A stretch of DNA of 43,197 nucleotides, from positions 1-43,197 of the forward strand of contig JAJPJP010000272.1 in assembly GCA_021324175.1 (NCBI GenBank), given 5' to 3'. The position numbers and the translations under genes were made by a program. Below are positions 1-8,722 of this stretch, piece after piece. The notes under the pieces are model-generated. The model was not told the origin of the DNA. It was given only the letters and a program-made list of their open reading frames with translations, and ran no database searches. This stretch comes from Chitinophagia bacterium (GTDB taxonomy: Bacteria; Bacteroidota; Bacteroidia; Chitinophagales; Chitinophagaceae). The number at the start of each line of letters is the position of its first letter. Positions within the stretch are counted from its first letter, which is position 1.

Positions 1-352
1 GATTAATTTATTTTGGCTTTATCCTGGAAAATAATTCACTCTACTGCTCCTATTTTCAATTAGGAAAATGCTCCAGAATGTTCGGTTATATATGACTGTT
101 AGAAATTGACCTTGCAAAAAAATTCTTGTTTAAGCAGCATTTCACCTTTCATATCTTGCTTAAAAGAAATCATGTGGCAGTGATTATCCGGTTTTTACTA
201 TTTTTATTGCCTGATAAGATTTGGAAAACATTATTTCCTACAATGAAAAATATTTGCCGCAACAGGTACCAAAAGGAAATGAACATTCCTTCAGGGAAGA
301 TCTGGCTGAAAAGAAAACAACTGACCCGCATATACTGTATAAACGTAACGCA
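1..352. other. Leading stretch without a supportable gene
   Basis: A 76-residue reading frame at 126-356 overlaps the start of the next gene, has no recognisable domain and has an unusual composition (Phe/Leu/Lys-rich), so I treat it as chance. The A+T-rich sequence presumably holds the promoter of the secreted protein that starts at 353, but no convincing Bacteroidetes -33/-7 pair was picked out. Confidence 0.4.
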
Positions 353-751
353 ATGACTAAAATTTATCTATCCATCATTTTGGTATTGACTACCATGCTT
401 TCGTTTGCTCAAGTGGTTAGCAAGCAAAATGATTTGGCAACCGGACAAAATACGCATGCCTTTACCTATCGGCTTTTTCCAACGCAAAACATCTGGACCT
501 TTATAAAATTAAACACCAGGAATGGGCAAATCTGGCAGATTCAATTTGGAATGGAAAAGGAGAATCGCGTAGTGATCAATTTGCATGCTGAGCCTTTAGT
601 ATCTAAAGACAAGGAGGTAAATGACAGGTTTACTCTTTATCCTACTCAAAACATGTATACATTCATCCTGCTTGACCAGATTGATGGCAAAACCTGGCAG
701 ATGCAATGGTCGACTGACCCCAATAACCGGGGTATTATGCCCATTGAATAA
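353..751 (+). CDS. Small secreted protein with two tandem copies of a ~40-residue repeat
   Basis: The 132-residue product begins with a clear Sec signal peptide (MTKIYLSIILVLTTMLSFAQ, cleavage probably after the Ala-Gln region), so it is exported. The rest is two related units, each built as (L/Y)xPTQNxxTFIxLxxxxGxxWQxQ: one begins near residue 38 (FPTQNIWTFIKL) and the other near residue 85 (YPTQNMYTFILL). Short proteins with this Trp/Gln-rich repeat occur in Bacteroidetes without a known function. The frame stays open upstream to a TTG at 221, but I chose the ATG at 353 because it puts the signal peptide at the N terminus. It is alone between non-coding DNA and the fructose-bisphosphatase gene. 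No function is assigned. Confidence 0.75.
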   Translation: MTKIYLSIILVLTTMLSFAQVVSKQNDLATGQNTHAFTYRLFPTQNIWTFIKLNTRNGQIWQIQFGMEKENRVVINLHAEPLVSKDKEVNDRFTLYPTQNMYTFILLDQIDGKTWQMQWSTDPNNRGIMPIE

Positions 752-880
752 TCTATCGGGTATCAAATAATACCATTTCCTTACTTCCTTGTCTTTACCA
801 TCAGAAGATCATTTTTCTCATATGGACAGTTTGTAACCCAGGGCGTGTTTTTACACATCCTGCTTTTTTAATTATTCCGC

Positions 881-1876
881 ATGATTGTCAACAGAACCGT
901 CCTCACGCTGGATGAATTTACCATCCGGCAACTCCGCAATTTCCCCCAGGCAACCGGCGAGCTGAGCAACCTGCTTCGCGATATCGGTCTTGCCGCAAAA
1001 TGCGTGAATGACGAAGTGAACAAAGCGGGGTTGGTAGTTATTTTAGGGGAGACAGGAAGCATAAATAACCAGGGAGAAGAGGTAAAAAAATTGGACCTGT
1101 TTGCCAATGATCAATTGATAGGTGTGCTTCGCCACTGTATCAGTTGCGCGGGGATCGCGAGTGAAGAACTGGAAGATTTTCTTTCCTTCGACGATGTGGT
1201 AAGCAGGAATTCCAAATACATTTGTCTTTTTGATCCCCTTAACGGCAGCGCGAATATCGACACCAACATTTCCATCGGCACCATTTTTTCTGTGTATCGC
1301 AGAGTCTCTGAAAAAGGGAAGGCCTGTATTCTCGAAGACTTTTTACAGACCGGTATACACCAGATAGCGGCAGGATATATTATTTACGGATCCTCTACCA
1401 TGCTGGTTTATGCCACACGCCTGGGAGTGAATGGATTTACTCTTGACCCCTCCATCGGCGAGTTCACACTAAGTCATCCAGATATTACCTGTCCGGACTC
1501 CGGAAAAATATATACAGTCAACCATGGTAACTTTTTGCAGTTTAGCGAAGAGGTAAAAAAATATATTGAGTCCTGCCAGCAGCAAAGTTTTAGTGAGCGG
1601 TACGTCGGCAGTATGGTGGCCGACCTGCACCGGAATATAATAAAAGGAGGCATTTTTCTTTATCCGGCGACCATCGATAAACCGGAAGGGAAATTGCGGC
1701 TGCTCTACGAATGCAATCCTTTCGCTTTCATCATGGAAGTTGCCGGAGGCCGCGCGACTAACGGCAGCCAAAGAATTCTCGACATCCGGCCAACTGCACT
1801 GCACGAGCGTACACCCTTTTTTGCCGGTAGTAAAAACATGATGGACACGCTGGAAAGTTTGCTTTTACCGTCATAA
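881..1876 (+). CDS. fbp: Class 1 fructose-1,6-bisphosphatase with an altered metal-binding motif
   Basis: This cytoplasmic enzyme hydrolyses fructose 1,6-bisphosphate to fructose 6-phosphate in gluconeogenesis. The 331-residue product matches the usual family length and is collinear with the E. coli enzyme. It has FPxATGELSxLLRDIGLAAK (residues 21-40), QGEEVxKLD (64-72), GTIFSVYRR (133-141), YGSSTMLVY (169-177) and GKLRLLYECNP (270-280), the last with the metal-binding Glu at 277. The normally invariant DPLDGSSN motif reads DPLNGSAN at 118-125. Position 121, an Asp that binds the catalytic metal in the well-studied mammalian enzyme, is therefore Asn (codon AAC), and the following Ser-Ser is Ser-Ala. 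Reduced or altered activity is possible. The gene stands alone and is followed by a strong terminator. Family identity is certain; full activity is not. Confidence 0.93.
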   Translation: MIVNRTVLTLDEFTIRQLRNFPQATGELSNLLRDIGLAAKCVNDEVNKAGLVVILGETGSINNQGEEVKKLDLFANDQLIGVLRHCISCAGIASEELEDFLSFDDVVSRNSKYICLFDPLNGSANIDTNISIGTIFSVYRRVSEKGKACILEDFLQTGIHQIAAGYIIYGSSTMLVYATRLGVNGFTLDPSIGEFTLSHPDITCPDSGKIYTVNHGNFLQFSEEVKKYIESCQQQSFSERYVGSMVADLHRNIIKGGIFLYPATIDKPEGKLRLLYECNPFAFIMEVAGGRATNGSQRILDIRPTALHERTPFFAGSKNMMDTLESLLLPS

Positions 1877-1947
1877 TACTTTTTTTTAGGTCAATTGTCT
1901 TTATAGACAGATAGCAAGTTTTCTCTCAAGCATCGCAATTTTGGTAG

Positions 1948-1986
1948 CAGGAAGTGTAATGGCGCTTCCTGTTTTTTATTTTTTTA
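1948..1986 (+). terminator. Rho-independent terminator of fbp
   Basis: A 9-bp stem (CAGGAAGTG / CGCTTCCTG with one G-T pair, loop taatgg) is followed directly by a run of T interrupted by a single A. It lies about 70 bases after the fructose-bisphosphatase stop, in the right orientation to end that transcript. Confidence 0.85.
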
Positions 1987-2072
1987 TCAAAATAACACTG
2001 ATTCCCAATACTATTCTGTCACAGATTTATGAGGTTTTTGTGACCGCTTTCCATATCAATTATGCAATTAGA

Positions 2073-2387
2073 CTACGGCGCTATCCAGTCAAAATCTATC
2101 AAATGACCCAAATTATCTGTCAGCGTGTTGTCAGGATTAGATCTTAAATACTTTCCATTATTGCCGTTCACTACCTCTACTGTTTCGCCGACACGCCAGT
2201 GAGAATGGGTATAATTCCACACCCAGGTAGTTGCTGTGGATCCCTGCGTCTCCAGCAGGGCAATGGCATTTGCTTTAGATTTTTTGATAGCACGGGACAC
2301 CGAATTTTCGCCAACCGTATGAAATGCATAGTCCGTGATAATATTGTTTGCGTTTTTCCAAACGCCGGATATTCGAAAAAGTGCCAT
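2073..2387 (-). CDS. DUF3892-like small protein
   Basis: The 104-residue product is cytoplasmic by appearance (no signal peptide or membrane segment). It has the layout of the DUF3892 family: an N-terminal strand-rich ITGVW-like segment (here ISGVWKNANNIITDYAFH, residues 6-23), a SKANAIALLE helix (37-46), and a C-terminal WxVGExVEVV...YLRSNPDNTLxDNLxHL segment that resembles an RNA/DNA-interacting or ligand-binding small fold of unknown function. The start is the ATG at 2385-2387, and no better upstream start exists. It is convergent with fbp, from which a terminator separates it, and lies just downstream of the restriction operon. It may be a resident gene next to the insertion point of that operon. 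The family call is from memory of the pattern. Confidence 0.7.
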   Translation of the reverse strand: MALFRISGVWKNANNIITDYAFHTVGENSVSRAIKKSKANAIALLETQGSTATTWVWNYTHSHWRVGETVEVVNGNNGKYLRSNPDNTLTDNLGHLIDFDWIAP

Positions 2388-2564
2388 AGTTGTGAAGTTT
2401 TATAATTAACTGATTTAAGACTAAAAAGATATTTAGCGAAGATAGGCCAGTTAATTTTTTTTAGTTTGTCAAAATGAAGCTACATATTGACAATGTTTCA
2501 GCATTTTTCTAGGGGAATAGATTTGACCTATCTTTTCAAAATATGAAAGGGAGATAATGATTTA

Positions 2565-3248
2565 TTATCTTAACAATCCTTTTATCAATCTTAGGAAATC
2601 TCTTAATGCTGGCAACTCCTCGGATAAATCATAACTGCCGTCTGAATCTTCTGCTGTATTCTTTCTCAAAAAAAATTCGCTCGTTCCTGTATGATCGTTA
2701 AATTCTGTTTGGTCTATACAAACAAAAAAGTCAATGTATGGATACTCAAAGTTTGTGTTGCCGTCTTGCAAATACATTTGTCCATCTTCGTCATAGTAAT
2801 AGGCAAATCTATCAAGTAAAGTCGTTTTTAAAATGTCAATCTTGTAACAGAACATTCCGCAAAGCGGAGTTCTCTCATTACAATTTTGTTTGATTGTCCT
2901 TGCTCGTTTATTAAATGCTTCAATGTCTGCACTTGTAGCATTAGTTTTGACTTCAATAATCATTTTACAGTCCTCTGCATTTGCTCCCATATCCTCGTCA
3001 GTAAATGTAGCAATCAAAGCATCATTGTGTAATAGGATTAAATCAATCTGTCCCTCGTCCTCTTGATTGTCAAGATTTACAACACCTCTATCAACTGTAA
3101 TTCTCCCTTTAAAATGCTTTTCAATAATTTCTTTGATAAAATATTCACGGACTTTACCACGAATGCCCATGTGCTGAATTACCTCCGCAACATCGCTTTG
3201 AGCATTCAGCAATTTTTCTGTATAATGGAAGTATTCATCAAATATCAT
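2565..3248 (-). CDS. DUF6602-like protein with a PD-(D/E)xK-like core, last gene of the restriction operon
   Basis: The roughly 227-residue protein resembles the DUF6602 family that accompanies defence genes. Its early part (GxxREYFIKEIIEKHF) leads to a core of the restriction-endonuclease type: an Asp in GQIDLILL, then IIEVKTNA (the E-x-K element) about 25-30 residues later. This suggests, without proving, a nuclease fold. The preferred start is the ATG at 3246-3248, which overlaps the TGA of the upstream hsdMS gene in the ATGA arrangement, a strong sign of translational coupling. A TTG nine bases upstream is also open. No HNH, helicase or membrane region is visible. Its role could be an accessory nuclease or a decayed domain used for binding. 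It belongs to the R-M operon by position. Confidence 0.75.
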   Translation of the reverse strand: MIFDEYFHYTEKLLNAQSDVAEVIQHMGIRGKVREYFIKEIIEKHFKGRITVDRGVVNLDNQEDEGQIDLILLHNDALIATFTDEDMGANAEDCKMIIEVKTNATSADIEAFNKRARTIKQNCNERTPLCGMFCYKIDILKTTLLDRFAYYYDEDGQMYLQDGNTNFEYPYIDFFVCIDQTEFNDHTGTSEFFLRKNTAEDSDGSYDLSEELPALRDFLRLIKGLLR

Positions 3249-6121
3249 TTGCCCCAAACTTTATTGATTACAGATTTAATTTTCTCTTGCATTTTATTTT
3301 TCAAATGCTGTGCACCTTTCATCACTTCTAATTCACTATGTATTTCATTTACAATTTCAAGTTGCTTTCCCATTGGTGGAATTGGAATTGGCAAACTTCT
3401 TATAAAAGAAAGAGAAATAAATTTTTGCGTTGAGCCACTTGATTTTTCAATTACTAATTTTTTGAAAGCATCGCTTTCAAAATAAAATTTAAGAAAGTGG
3501 TTATTGATTGGAGAATCTTTACTGAACTTTATCAAAGCAACATTCTTAATCGCAAATTCTCTATCTTTCTTTACGACAACTGGATTGCCAATTGTTCCAA
3601 TCATTCCCATTAACAAATCACCGTCCTCAACATTTGAACGGAAATTATATTTTTCAAAATCTACTTTTGAGATAAATGTTGCAGTTGAAAAATCTATCTC
3701 TCCATTTATCAAATTCTTTGAAGTAATAAACGGATAACCCTCTGCTACATATTTAGGGCTTTCGTGTGTTCCATCTCTTACATCACACACCTGCTGTAAC
3801 GAAACCAAATCCCAACTTTCATCATAATCAAAATTCGGTTTGTAATTTTCTGTAAGCTGATTGCATCCGTCAACAATTTTTTGGTAGTGTTCAAGTTCAT
3901 CTGCAATTCGCTGCTGAATTTCAATTGAAGGAAGTGGAAATGATAAATTTTCAACATCCGTTTGATTTATGCTTGGGTAAGAACCTTTACCCATTTTTCC
4001 TATCATTTGCTTTTGCAAGTCCTCCAAAAATAAAAGATGAAAAAAGTATTTTCCAATAACTTTGTCAGTTGGAGTTAATACTGCAAATCCAGTTGAAGCA
4101 ATACAATTGTGAGGTATGTTATTTAAGTAGGCAAATGCTTTCAAATTTGGTCTTACAGTTGAAAGCAAAATGTCTCCATTCTTTATTGCTCTTCTTGCTC
4201 TGCTTGGTGCTTCATTTCCTTTTATATAATTATCAAAGTGAATTTCACCTGTGCCGTTTTCTACAGATGAAATATCAATGTATGTAAACTCATTCTCACC
4301 ATACACTTCATTTGGGTTAATAGAAATTGCGTTCACAAGGAAAGCTTCGTTAACATTTACCATTGGAAATTCCGAAAGATTATTTGATATTTCACCACTG
4401 TATTGTTCAAAACTCAAAATGTATTCTCTCTGGCTGTCAATAAAATCAAGCAACTCTTTCGTGAGTTTCTTAATGTTGTTCAAGTTTACACCGTATTCAA
4501 TCGCTGCATCTTTAATGTTTGATTCAAACCATTCTTTTAATTTATCTTCTTCATCAGGTAAAAAGTTTATTCCTGTTTGCTTGTAGAAATCTGCAAGTTG
4601 CTTCTCGTATTTTTCTTTTGTCTTTACCTCATTGTTGGGGTCTTCCAAAAGTTTAGTTTCAAATTCTTCTTTTGCTTTTAATATTTTCTCATACTGTTTT
4701 TTACAGAAAGAGTAAGCAGAAGATGTTGATTTATATATGTCAAGTCGTGCAAATTCATCGCGGTGCAAAAAGCGAAGTTTTTTAGTGAACTGGTTTTCTT
4801 TTTTCGTATTAATTTCTTTTACGAACTGTTCTAAATTACTTTTAGAAAGTTCCATCCATTCCAAAGCATCGGGTAAATCATTTGCTTTTATGTCTGTTCT
4901 ATTTGTGTTTAATGAAAAGCCATCGTTATCTATTTTCACCAATAGAATTTCCTTTCGTTTCCTTGCAATTTCTTTGTCTATAAAAACAATGGAAGTTTTT
5001 ACACCTGAATAGGGTTGAAATATTTGGGCTGGCAAAGAAACTACAGCCCACAAACCTGCTTCGTATATCATCCAGATTCTTAATGAAACATAATCACCTG
5101 ATGATTGAAAAATAATTCCTTCGGGAACAACAAAGCCCGCTTTGCCATCAGGATTCAAATGTTGCAAAATGTAAGAGGCAAAAAGTATTTCGGTTCTGTT
5201 TGCAGGAATTCGAAATTTATCATGTGGGGCAATACCACCTTTCGGTGTCATGAATGGCGGATTAGCTAATATGCAATCGTATTTTTCTTTCCACCTTGTT
5301 TCAAGTGTAAGAGTGTTGTAAGTATGAATTTTAGGATTTCCAAAATGATGCAAATACAAATTCACCATTGCAAGCCGCACCATTAAAGGAGTATTGTCAT
5401 AGCCAACAATGTTTTTTTCAATGCCGCTTCTTTCGGTGCTTGAAAGTTTGTCTCCCCAATTAATTGGTATTCCTTCAATTTTGTAGTTCTTCAAACTCAA
5501 TCGGTAATTTTCATATCCAGTTGTGTTTGTCCGCAAAAGATGTTTGAATGCAGAAACTAAAAATCCACCTGTTCCACATGCAGGATCAAGGATTGTTTCG
5601 TCTTTGCTTGGGTCAACAACTTCAACGATAAAATCAATAATGTTTCTCGGTGTTCTAAATTGTCCGTTGTCGCCTTGCGCTCCCATTGTTTTGAGCAAAT
5701 ACTCAAAGGCATTTCCAAGGTCTTCGCTGTGGTCATATTTAAATCCGTTAATTAAGTCAAGAAATCTTTGTAACACTTTTGCATCACGGAATTTTAAAAA
5801 AGCATTGAGAAAAATATCTCTGAACAACGCAGGAATGTGTTTTGCATTCTGTATTGCTTCAATGCCATTGATAAACTTTGTAACTCTTGCATCAGCACTC
5901 AATTGATTACTCATTAGCTGTTGCCACGAAAACTCTTTGAGTCCACTAGTGAAAAACTTTACATTCAACCCAACTTGGCGAAGTTCTTCGTCTTGGTCGT
6001 CCATGAATTTATAAATAAGTGCAATAGTGATTAGCTCAATTTGGTCTGTTGGCAACGGCAACACACCAACAAGAGTATCTCTTGCATCGTCAATTTTTTT
6101 CTTTATGTCTTTATTAAGCAT
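3245..6121 (-). CDS. hsdM: Type I restriction-modification: fused methyltransferase-specificity subunit (HsdM-HsdS)
   Basis: The 958-residue polypeptide joins two subunits that are normally separate. Residues ~1-470 are an N6-adenine methyltransferase of the HsdM type: an N-terminal helical domain, then the S-adenosylmethionine motif DPACGTGGF (179-187) and the catalytic motif NPPF (287-290). A helical, coiled-coil-rich linker (~470-580) follows. Residues ~590-958 form the specificity part with two target-recognition domains (about 590-770 and 775-945). Each ends in the typical P-L-P-S/I-P-P sequence followed by a helix (LPSIEIQQRIADELEHYQ; IPPMGKQLEIVNEIHSEL). Fused M-S proteins make a methylase that needs no separate HsdS. 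The gene starts 6 bases after hsdR and overlaps the next gene by ATGA. No frameshift or missing catalytic residue is seen. Confidence 0.93.
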   Translation of the reverse strand: MLNKDIKKKIDDARDTLVGVLPLPTDQIELITIALIYKFMDDQDEELRQVGLNVKFFTSGLKEFSWQQLMSNQLSADARVTKFINGIEAIQNAKHIPALFRDIFLNAFLKFRDAKVLQRFLDLINGFKYDHSEDLGNAFEYLLKTMGAQGDNGQFRTPRNIIDFIVEVVDPSKDETILDPACGTGGFLVSAFKHLLRTNTTGYENYRLSLKNYKIEGIPINWGDKLSSTERSGIEKNIVGYDNTPLMVRLAMVNLYLHHFGNPKIHTYNTLTLETRWKEKYDCILANPPFMTPKGGIAPHDKFRIPANRTEILFASYILQHLNPDGKAGFVVPEGIIFQSSGDYVSLRIWMIYEAGLWAVVSLPAQIFQPYSGVKTSIVFIDKEIARKRKEILLVKIDNDGFSLNTNRTDIKANDLPDALEWMELSKSNLEQFVKEINTKKENQFTKKLRFLHRDEFARLDIYKSTSSAYSFCKKQYEKILKAKEEFETKLLEDPNNEVKTKEKYEKQLADFYKQTGINFLPDEEDKLKEWFESNIKDAAIEYGVNLNNIKKLTKELLDFIDSQREYILSFEQYSGEISNNLSEFPMVNVNEAFLVNAISINPNEVYGENEFTYIDISSVENGTGEIHFDNYIKGNEAPSRARRAIKNGDILLSTVRPNLKAFAYLNNIPHNCIASTGFAVLTPTDKVIGKYFFHLLFLEDLQKQMIGKMGKGSYPSINQTDVENLSFPLPSIEIQQRIADELEHYQKIVDGCNQLTENYKPNFDYDESWDLVSLQQVCDVRDGTHESPKYVAEGYPFITSKNLINGEIDFSTATFISKVDFEKYNFRSNVEDGDLLMGMIGTIGNPVVVKKDREFAIKNVALIKFSKDSPINNHFLKFYFESDAFKKLVIEKSSGSTQKFISLSFIRSLPIPIPPMGKQLEIVNEIHSELEVMKGAQHLKNKMQEKIKSVINKVWGK

Positions 6122-6127
6122 TGAAAA

Positions 6128-8656
6128 TTACCTTGGTAAAAATTGGTTAAGTTGAACATTGTCTTTAATGTAATTCAGGATAATCGGAATATTCTCCTTA
6201 CCAATTACTTTTAAGTTGTAAAGCCCAAGCCGTGAATCATTCGGGTCAGGATTTTTTTCATTCATCTGTTTTCTTATGTCGTCAAATATCAGATAACTTT
6301 CAAACAACCGTTTTGCAGAATTGTATTTTGAACCATCTAATTTTTGTTCACTCATAAACTGTTCAAAGTAATCGTCTGCTAAATCAGTCCGTGTTTTTAG
6401 TTTGTATCCATTCACAAATATTTTCATTAGTATTTCTGTGAGTGGTGCTCTACGGTCAATCTCATACGAGTTGAGTAATTTGTCCATGTCCCAATATTCT
6501 GTTGGCTTGTTGAAGATGTATTCTTTTATGTAAGCGCTCAAAGTATTCCAGTCCTCTTGCTCAACTGCTTTTTGAAGTTCTTTATTTTTTTCTACTTCTT
6601 CTTTGGTTGCATCTTCAAAGCGTTTTGAAAATGCTTCCTTGTCAATCTTCATAATTTTTGAAGGTCCAAAATTTTCTTCCTTGATTGTTTTTACTTCGTC
6701 TCCACCTGTGTAATTCAAATCAGGTGTCGGAGTTCCGCCTCCACCACCTTCTTTGCCTTCTGTGTCCTTCGGTAATTCTATTTTTTGTTTGTAGTCGTAT
6801 TCTTCTTCAAAGTAGTCGTGATTTGCAAAGAAGTCAAACATGAAATAATTGTCTTTATCCTCTCTGATTTCTTCGCCTTCGTTGTCATATTCAAAAGTGA
6901 AAAGTCGTGTTCCTCTGCCTTTGATTTGAATGTAATCTGTCGGTGAAAAAATTGGTCGTGCTAAAACAACATTCAAAATATCGGGGCAATCATAACCTGT
7001 CGTCATCATACCTACGGTTACACATACACGGGATTTGCTGCTTTCATAATCTCTCAATTCATTATTGAAGTTGCTGTGCCCATTCAAATCATTATGAGCA
7101 AAGCGAATTGTTCTGTCTTGTGAACCCGTGATGTCGGAAGTGATTTGCAAAGCGAAGAATGAACCTTTGCCGTATTGTTCAGGAAACATTTCGCTCGTTT
7201 CAGCATTCAATAACTTTGTCATTAGTCGGCAGTGATAACGGGAAACACAAAAGAAAATCGTCTTGCCAATTTCTCCGCTTATGGGGTCTCGTTTTGCATT
7301 CTTCAAAAATGCTTGCGCAAACTTCTTATTCGTTTCGTGAGAAACGAATTTTTTCATAAAATCTCTTTTGTAAAAAGTGTCTTCTTCCTCGTCTCCATCT
7401 TCGTTTGCTAATTTATAAGTCCAACCTTGCTTGCTCAACATTTCTGTTGTGATGTCTGTTCGTGCATCTAACAACTTTGGCATACATAAGTAAGGGGGCT
7501 TGTGCGTTACGGCATCTTCTAAACTGAAACGGAAAGTTGGAATTCCATCAGCACAACCAAAAGTTTCATAAGTGCTTAAAAGCAACCTGCGTTCAATATC
7601 TCTTGGGTCTGCCTTTGCAAGATTTACTCCTTTCAAATAATCTTTTGGTGTTGCAGTCAAACCCAACTTTGAACCCATGAAGTAATCAAAGATTACTTTG
7701 TTGTTTCCACCAATAGTTCTATGTGCTTCGTCTGAAATGATGAGTTGAAAATCTGTCGGTGAAAACTCTTTGCGAAAACGATTGTCGTAAGACAAACTTT
7801 GAATTGTAGTAACTACAATTTTCGCGCTCTGCCAATCTTTTTTATTTCTCTTGTAAATGACTGGAAGAACTCCATCATCTTCCAAATACATTTTGAAGTT
7901 CTTGTATGCTTGTAATTCAAGTTCTATTCTGTCAACTAAAAATAAAACTCGGTCTGCGTTGTTTGAACGAATAAACATTTTGATAATGGCAGCACTCAAT
8001 AAAGTTTTTCCTGTGCCTGTCGCCATTTCAAAAAGGAATCTGCGTTTGCCGTCAACAAAATCTTTTTTCAGTTTGTTGGCTGCTTTAACTTGATAGTCCC
8101 GAAGTTCACGGATACCTTTATTTGTTTTTGCTTCCTTGCGTTGACTGTCTGTGTATTTAAGCCACTTTGGATCTTGCGAAACAGCAATGTAGTTTCCATC
8201 AATTACCTGTTCCGCCATTTGTTCAGGGTTTGGTGTCCACTTGATTGCTTCGCCTAATTGTCCAATGCTTAAAAACTTTGAGATAATTGTCGGCTCACCA
8301 TATTCTAAATCCCAGTAGTAGTGAACATTTCCGTTTGAGAGAAAAATGTGTCGGATATGTTTTCCTCTTGCATATTCACGGGCTTGCTCTTTTGCATCAA
8401 GTGGGTCAATGCTTTCTCGTTTTGCTTCAACTAATGCAATTGCTCTACTCTCGTTGTTAAGCAGAACATAATCAATAAAACCGTCAGGCGCGCTATCAAG
8501 GTCGTCACCTAATTTTTTGTTATTGTATTTTGCTTTTTTAGTTCGATGTTCGAGATCAATATTGGCTTTACCTTTCTCGTCGTCAAAAAATCGCCAACCA
8601 GCATCCGTTAGGAGTTCGTTTATTTTGATTCGGGCTTTTGCTTCTTTGTTTGCCGG
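6128..8656 (-). CDS. hsdR: Type I restriction enzyme R subunit (nuclease-translocase)
   Basis: This is the restriction subunit, which translocates and cuts unmethylated DNA. It has an N-terminal nuclease core with Asp in GFIDYVLL and the ExK element in LVEAKRES, at residues ~62 and ~77-79 counted from the chosen start. The SF2 motor follows, with Walker A ATGTGKT (~residues 212-218), the DEAH box (~309-312), a motif VI-like GRGTRLF and a C-terminal helical region that normally docks onto the methylase. Length is ~842 residues. The frame is open to 8707, but I prefer the ATG at 8654-8656 because the residues after it (MPANKEAKARIKINELL) look like the family N terminus while the preceding 17 do not. 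A Gly5 run (~residues 642-646) followed by GTPTP marks a flexible linker. It sits between the wHTH/NDT-like gene and hsdMS. Confidence 0.93.
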   Translation of the reverse strand, partial: PANKEAKARIKINELLTDAGWRFFDDEKGKANIDLEHRTKKAKYNNKKLGDDLDSAPDGFIDYVLLNNESRAIALVEAKRESIDPLDAKEQAREYARGKHIRHIFLSNGNVHYYWDLEYGEPTIISKFLSIGQLGEAIKWTPNPEQMAEQVIDGNYIAVSQDPKWLKYTDSQRKEAKTNKGIRELRDYQVKAANKLKKDFVDGKRRFLFEMATGTGKTLLSAAIIKMFIRSNNADRVLFLVDRIELELQAYKNFKMYLEDDGVLPVIYKRNKKDWQSAKIVVTTIQSLSYDNRFRKEFSPTDFQLIISDEAHRTIGGNNKVIFDYFMGSKLGLTATPKDYLKGVNLAKADPRDIERRLLLSTYETFGCADGIPTFRFSLEDAVTHKPPYLCMPKLLDARTDITTEMLSKQGWTYKLANEDGDEEEDTFYKRDFMKKFVSHETNKKFAQAFLKNAKRDPISGEIGKTIFFCVSRYHCRLMTKLLNAETSEMFPEQYGKGSFFALQITSDITGSQDRTIRFAHNDLNGHSNFNNELRDYESSKSRVCVTVGMMTTGYDCPDILNVVLARPIFSPTDYIQIKGRGTRLFTFEYDNEGEEIREDKDNYFMFDFFANHDYFEEEYDYKQKIELPKDTEGKEGGGGGTPTPDLNYTGGDEVKTIKEENFGPSKIMKIDKEAFSKRFEDATKEEVEKNKELQKAVEQEDWNTLSAYIKEYIFNKPTEYWDMDKLLNSYEIDRRAPLTEILMKIFVNGYKLKTRTDLADDYFEQFMSEQKLDGSKYNSAKRLFESYLIFDDIRKQMNEKNPDPNDSRLGLYNLKVIGKENIPIILNYIKDNVQLNQFLPR

Positions 8657-8722
8657 CATTATTAATATCAAATCTGTTTTGTTGGTTAAGAAATTAGGAG
8701 TTATCAAATGATATATTAAATA

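Noticed and set aside
126-356. 76-residue reading frame at the left edge
   Set aside because: It overlaps the start of the secreted repeat protein, and has no domain or start context.
2466-2493. TTGTCAA/TTGACAA inverted repeat after the DUF6602-like gene
   Set aside because: Only 7 bases per arm with a 14-base loop in A+T-rich sequence, compatible with chance.
3504-5906. Several plus-strand frames of 70-130 residues within hsdMS
   Set aside because: They are antisense shadows of the fused methylase-specificity gene with no family features.
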